From: a bacterium
Lineage (GTDB): Bacteria; Zhuqueibacterota; Zhuqueibacteria; Thermofontimicrobiales; Thermofontimicrobiaceae
Direction of reading: 5' to 3'
Length of the DNA stretch: 17,013 nucleotides
Assembly (NCBI GenBank): GCA_011046315.1
Contig: DSAU01000515.1
Span: 1 to 17,013, forward strand
Numbering within the stretch: the stretch's first letter is position 1; every line of letters starts with the position of its first letter. Of this stretch, positions 15,586 through 17,013 are shown in pieces. The notes under the pieces were generated by a model. It had not been told where the DNA came from. It ran no database searches and worked only from the letters and a program-made list of their open reading frames with translations. The position numbers were made by a program, and so were the translations under genes.

Positions 15586-17013
15586 TCATTTCATTTTATC
15601 CAACAGCGATTTAATCACGCAATAATAATCCTCACAGCCCTTACGAAATGCAGCAATGCCAATTCGTTCATCATCACCATGGATGCGCTGCAAGTCATCC
15701 ATAGTCACCATAATCGGTGAAAAGCCAAACGCTTGATGTCCCGCCTTGCGGAAGAAATAATTATCCGAACTGGCGATAAAAAGTATCGGTGACGCCAACG
15801 CTTTGGAACCATAGATGTTTTTCAATTCGGTTGTCACTGTTTCATGCAGTAATCTAAAATCTGATGAGGAATAATCCTGACTATTGATGATGCGCAAATC
15901 CGCATCTTTGGGCAACACCTTTTTTAACTGGGTGAGCAATGATTCAATATTATAATAGGAATTAAATCGAATATCGCAAGTCAACGTCGCATAAGTCGGG
16001 ACGACATTCACCCCCAGCGTTGTCACCGGGTGCAACCGGCTTCGCCCCCTGGTTTTAAAAACGCGTTGAACCAACGAGCGTCGCAACTCGGGTCTATCGC
16101 TGACTCCGGAAATTTTATCGGTGGAAATATTGGTTACGTTGAGTGAAGTGCGAAACAGCTCAGGAATTCGACTGATGCGGGTAATCAACACATCCAGCAA
16201 AATTGAACCCCACCGTGTGCGAAACAGGAAAGCTTTAAAGAACGGTATGATGGAGACTGCTCGGATGAGCTTGCTGCTGCTGTTATTCAGCAGCATTTCG
16301 ATAAAAGTGATTACCGATCGTTCTAACTTGATCGGAAAAGCAAAACTGCTCAATTTTTGCGCAACCTTGGCGGCGCGGATTATCGGATTTTTGCGCCTGG
16401 TTTTTCCTCCGATTGAACCGTGCCCTCCGGTAGAATGCACTGTGACTGTAATCCAGAGAAGTCCCTTTTGTTCAGCTTCGTATAAAAACAGGATGCCGTC
16501 AAAAACGTCGGTTATAGTCACCCCAAAACCACCCTCGCCAAGAACGATCAGATTTTGGTAACCATGTTGTTTTAAGTGTTCAACATAAAATCGAGCGCCA
16601 TGTTCCGAAGTGGTCTCTTCCTGAACCAGCGAGCAAAATTTCAACATAGCTTTGCGTGGATGATTTTCATGGACCAACCGCAAAAACGCATACGCCTGCA
16701 TGACGCTAATCGATTTCATGTCCAATGCGCCCCTGCCGTAGAGAAAACCATCGTGAATCACACCGCCAAATGGATCGAAATTCCAGGTTTGCGCCGTAGC
16801 TGGTACCACATCCAGATGATTTTGAAAAAGGATTTTCTCGGACTTGTTGGCGTTGATCAATGTTTCAAAGTTGTGAAAATTTCCACTGCGAACAATTCGA
16901 TTGCGGACATTAAAAGCGGAAAAAATGTCCCCCCAGAAATGACAAACTTTATCGTCGTTTTGGCTGTCGGTTGTATCAATTTGAAGATATCGCTGCAGGA
17001 CTTGAACCGGGTC
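15586..17013 (-). CDS. Peptidase family M20 metallohydrolase, PM20D1/CPS1-like; start lies beyond the window
   Basis: A dinuclear zinc hydrolase of family M20; 475 residues are visible. The frame stays open to 17013 with family-like sequence (DPVQVLQRYLQIDTT), so the true start is off the window and a TTG at 16860 is internal. Counting from the first visible codon, metal ligands appear as His66 and Asp68 (NHLDVVP), Asp98 (GRGALDMK), Glu132-Glu133 (QEETTSE), Glu160 (VLGEGGFG) and His445 (RIHGDDER). The dimerisation insert has VTVHSTGGHGSIGG and a long basic, hydrophobic stretch. The layout resembles Gly-X carboxypeptidase CPS1 and the N-acyl-amino-acid hydrolase PM20D1 more than ArgE or DapE. 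Likely role: release of amino acids from small peptides or N-acyl conjugates; substrate unknown. Whether a signal peptide exists cannot be seen. The ribulokinase start is 17 nt downstream, suggesting cotranscription. Confidence 0.9.
   Translation of the reverse strand, partial: DPVQVLQRYLQIDTTDSQNDDKVCHFWGDIFSAFNVRNRIVRSGNFHNFETLINANKSEKILFQNHLDVVPATAQTWNFDPFGGVIHDGFLYGRGALDMKSISVMQAYAFLRLVHENHPRKAMLKFCSLVQEETTSEHGARFYVEHLKQHGYQNLIVLGEGGFGVTITDVFDGILFLYEAEQKGLLWITVTVHSTGGHGSIGGKTRRKNPIIRAAKVAQKLSSFAFPIKLERSVITFIEMLLNNSSSKLIRAVSIIPFFKAFLFRTRWGSILLDVLITRISRIPELFRTSLNVTNISTDKISGVSDRPELRRSLVQRVFKTRGRSRLHPVTTLGVNVVPTYATLTCDIRFNSYYNIESLLTQLKKVLPKDADLRIINSQDYSSSDFRLLHETVTTELKNIYGSKALASPILFIASSDNYFFRKAGHQAFGFSPIMVTMDDLQRIHGDDERIGIAAFRKGCEDYYCVIKSLLDKMK

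Noticed and set aside
16858..16860. TTG as the start of the M20 peptidase
   Set aside because: The frame continues upstream to the window edge with plausible family sequence, and the fold needs residues before this point.
1..17013. tRNA, rRNA, CRISPR arrays, transposases, phage genes, toxin-antitoxin or defence genes
   Set aside because: None was recognised on either strand by reading; small structured RNAs cannot be fully excluded without a covariance-model search.

Overview
The window is about 17 kb of bacterial chromosome at moderate GC, with AT-rich gaps between genes. Every supported gene lies on the minus strand, so transcription runs from high to low coordinates. Lipoprotein signals (GH20, trypsin-like protease, phosphoesterase), Tat signals (sulfatase, class V aminotransferase) and many periplasmic enzymes point to a Gram-negative heterotroph that feeds on glycans and peptides. 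The protein flavour resembles the FCB supergroup (Calditrichota or KSB1-like, possibly Bacteroidota). That placement is an impression: the window holds no rRNA or marker gene to test it. Starts use ATG, GTG and TTG with good Shine-Dalgarno sequences, and the standard bacterial code fits throughout.

Layout in the direction of transcription. (1) 17013-11990: a peptidase M20 gene open to the window edge, then an L-ribulokinase-like FGGY kinase (17 nt gap), an aldo/keto reductase with a C-terminal ferredoxin domain, and a short-chain dehydrogenase (24 nt gap). Spacing suggests one or two operons for sugar and peptide catabolism or redox. (2) 11890-8954: two envelope lipoproteins, a calcineurin-type phosphoesterase fused to a PQQ/BamB-like beta-propeller, followed 45 nt later by a trypsin-like serine protease. 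(3) 8834-7256: a Tat-exported class V aminotransferase whose end abuts a short remnant that looks like a methyltransferase C-terminus. (4) 7030-4793: a SulP anion transporter carrying both STAS and cyclic-nucleotide-binding domains. (5) 4792-2594: repeat-rich DNA around an intact isoaspartyl peptidase/L-asparaginase and a broken Na+/alanine (AGCS) symporter that has lost its middle. (6) 2593-1: an exported GH20 beta-N-acetylhexosaminidase with a PA14 domain, followed by the start of a Tat-exported sulfatase. This pair suits removal of sulfate and N-acetylhexosamine from sulfated glycans.

The clearest unexplained structure is between genes: a 53-bp double palindrome with compensatory changes (4524-4576), a seven-unit 15-bp minisatellite with a distant inverted copy of its unit (2719-2730 and 2857-2961), and a four-unit 9-bp array (4393-4428). 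All lie near the broken AGCS gene, so this interval looks like a site of rearrangement. I saw no tRNA, rRNA, CRISPR array, transposase or phage gene. I did not find a convincing new multi-gene system. The best candidate for undescribed biology is the phosphoesterase-propeller plus protease lipoprotein pair.
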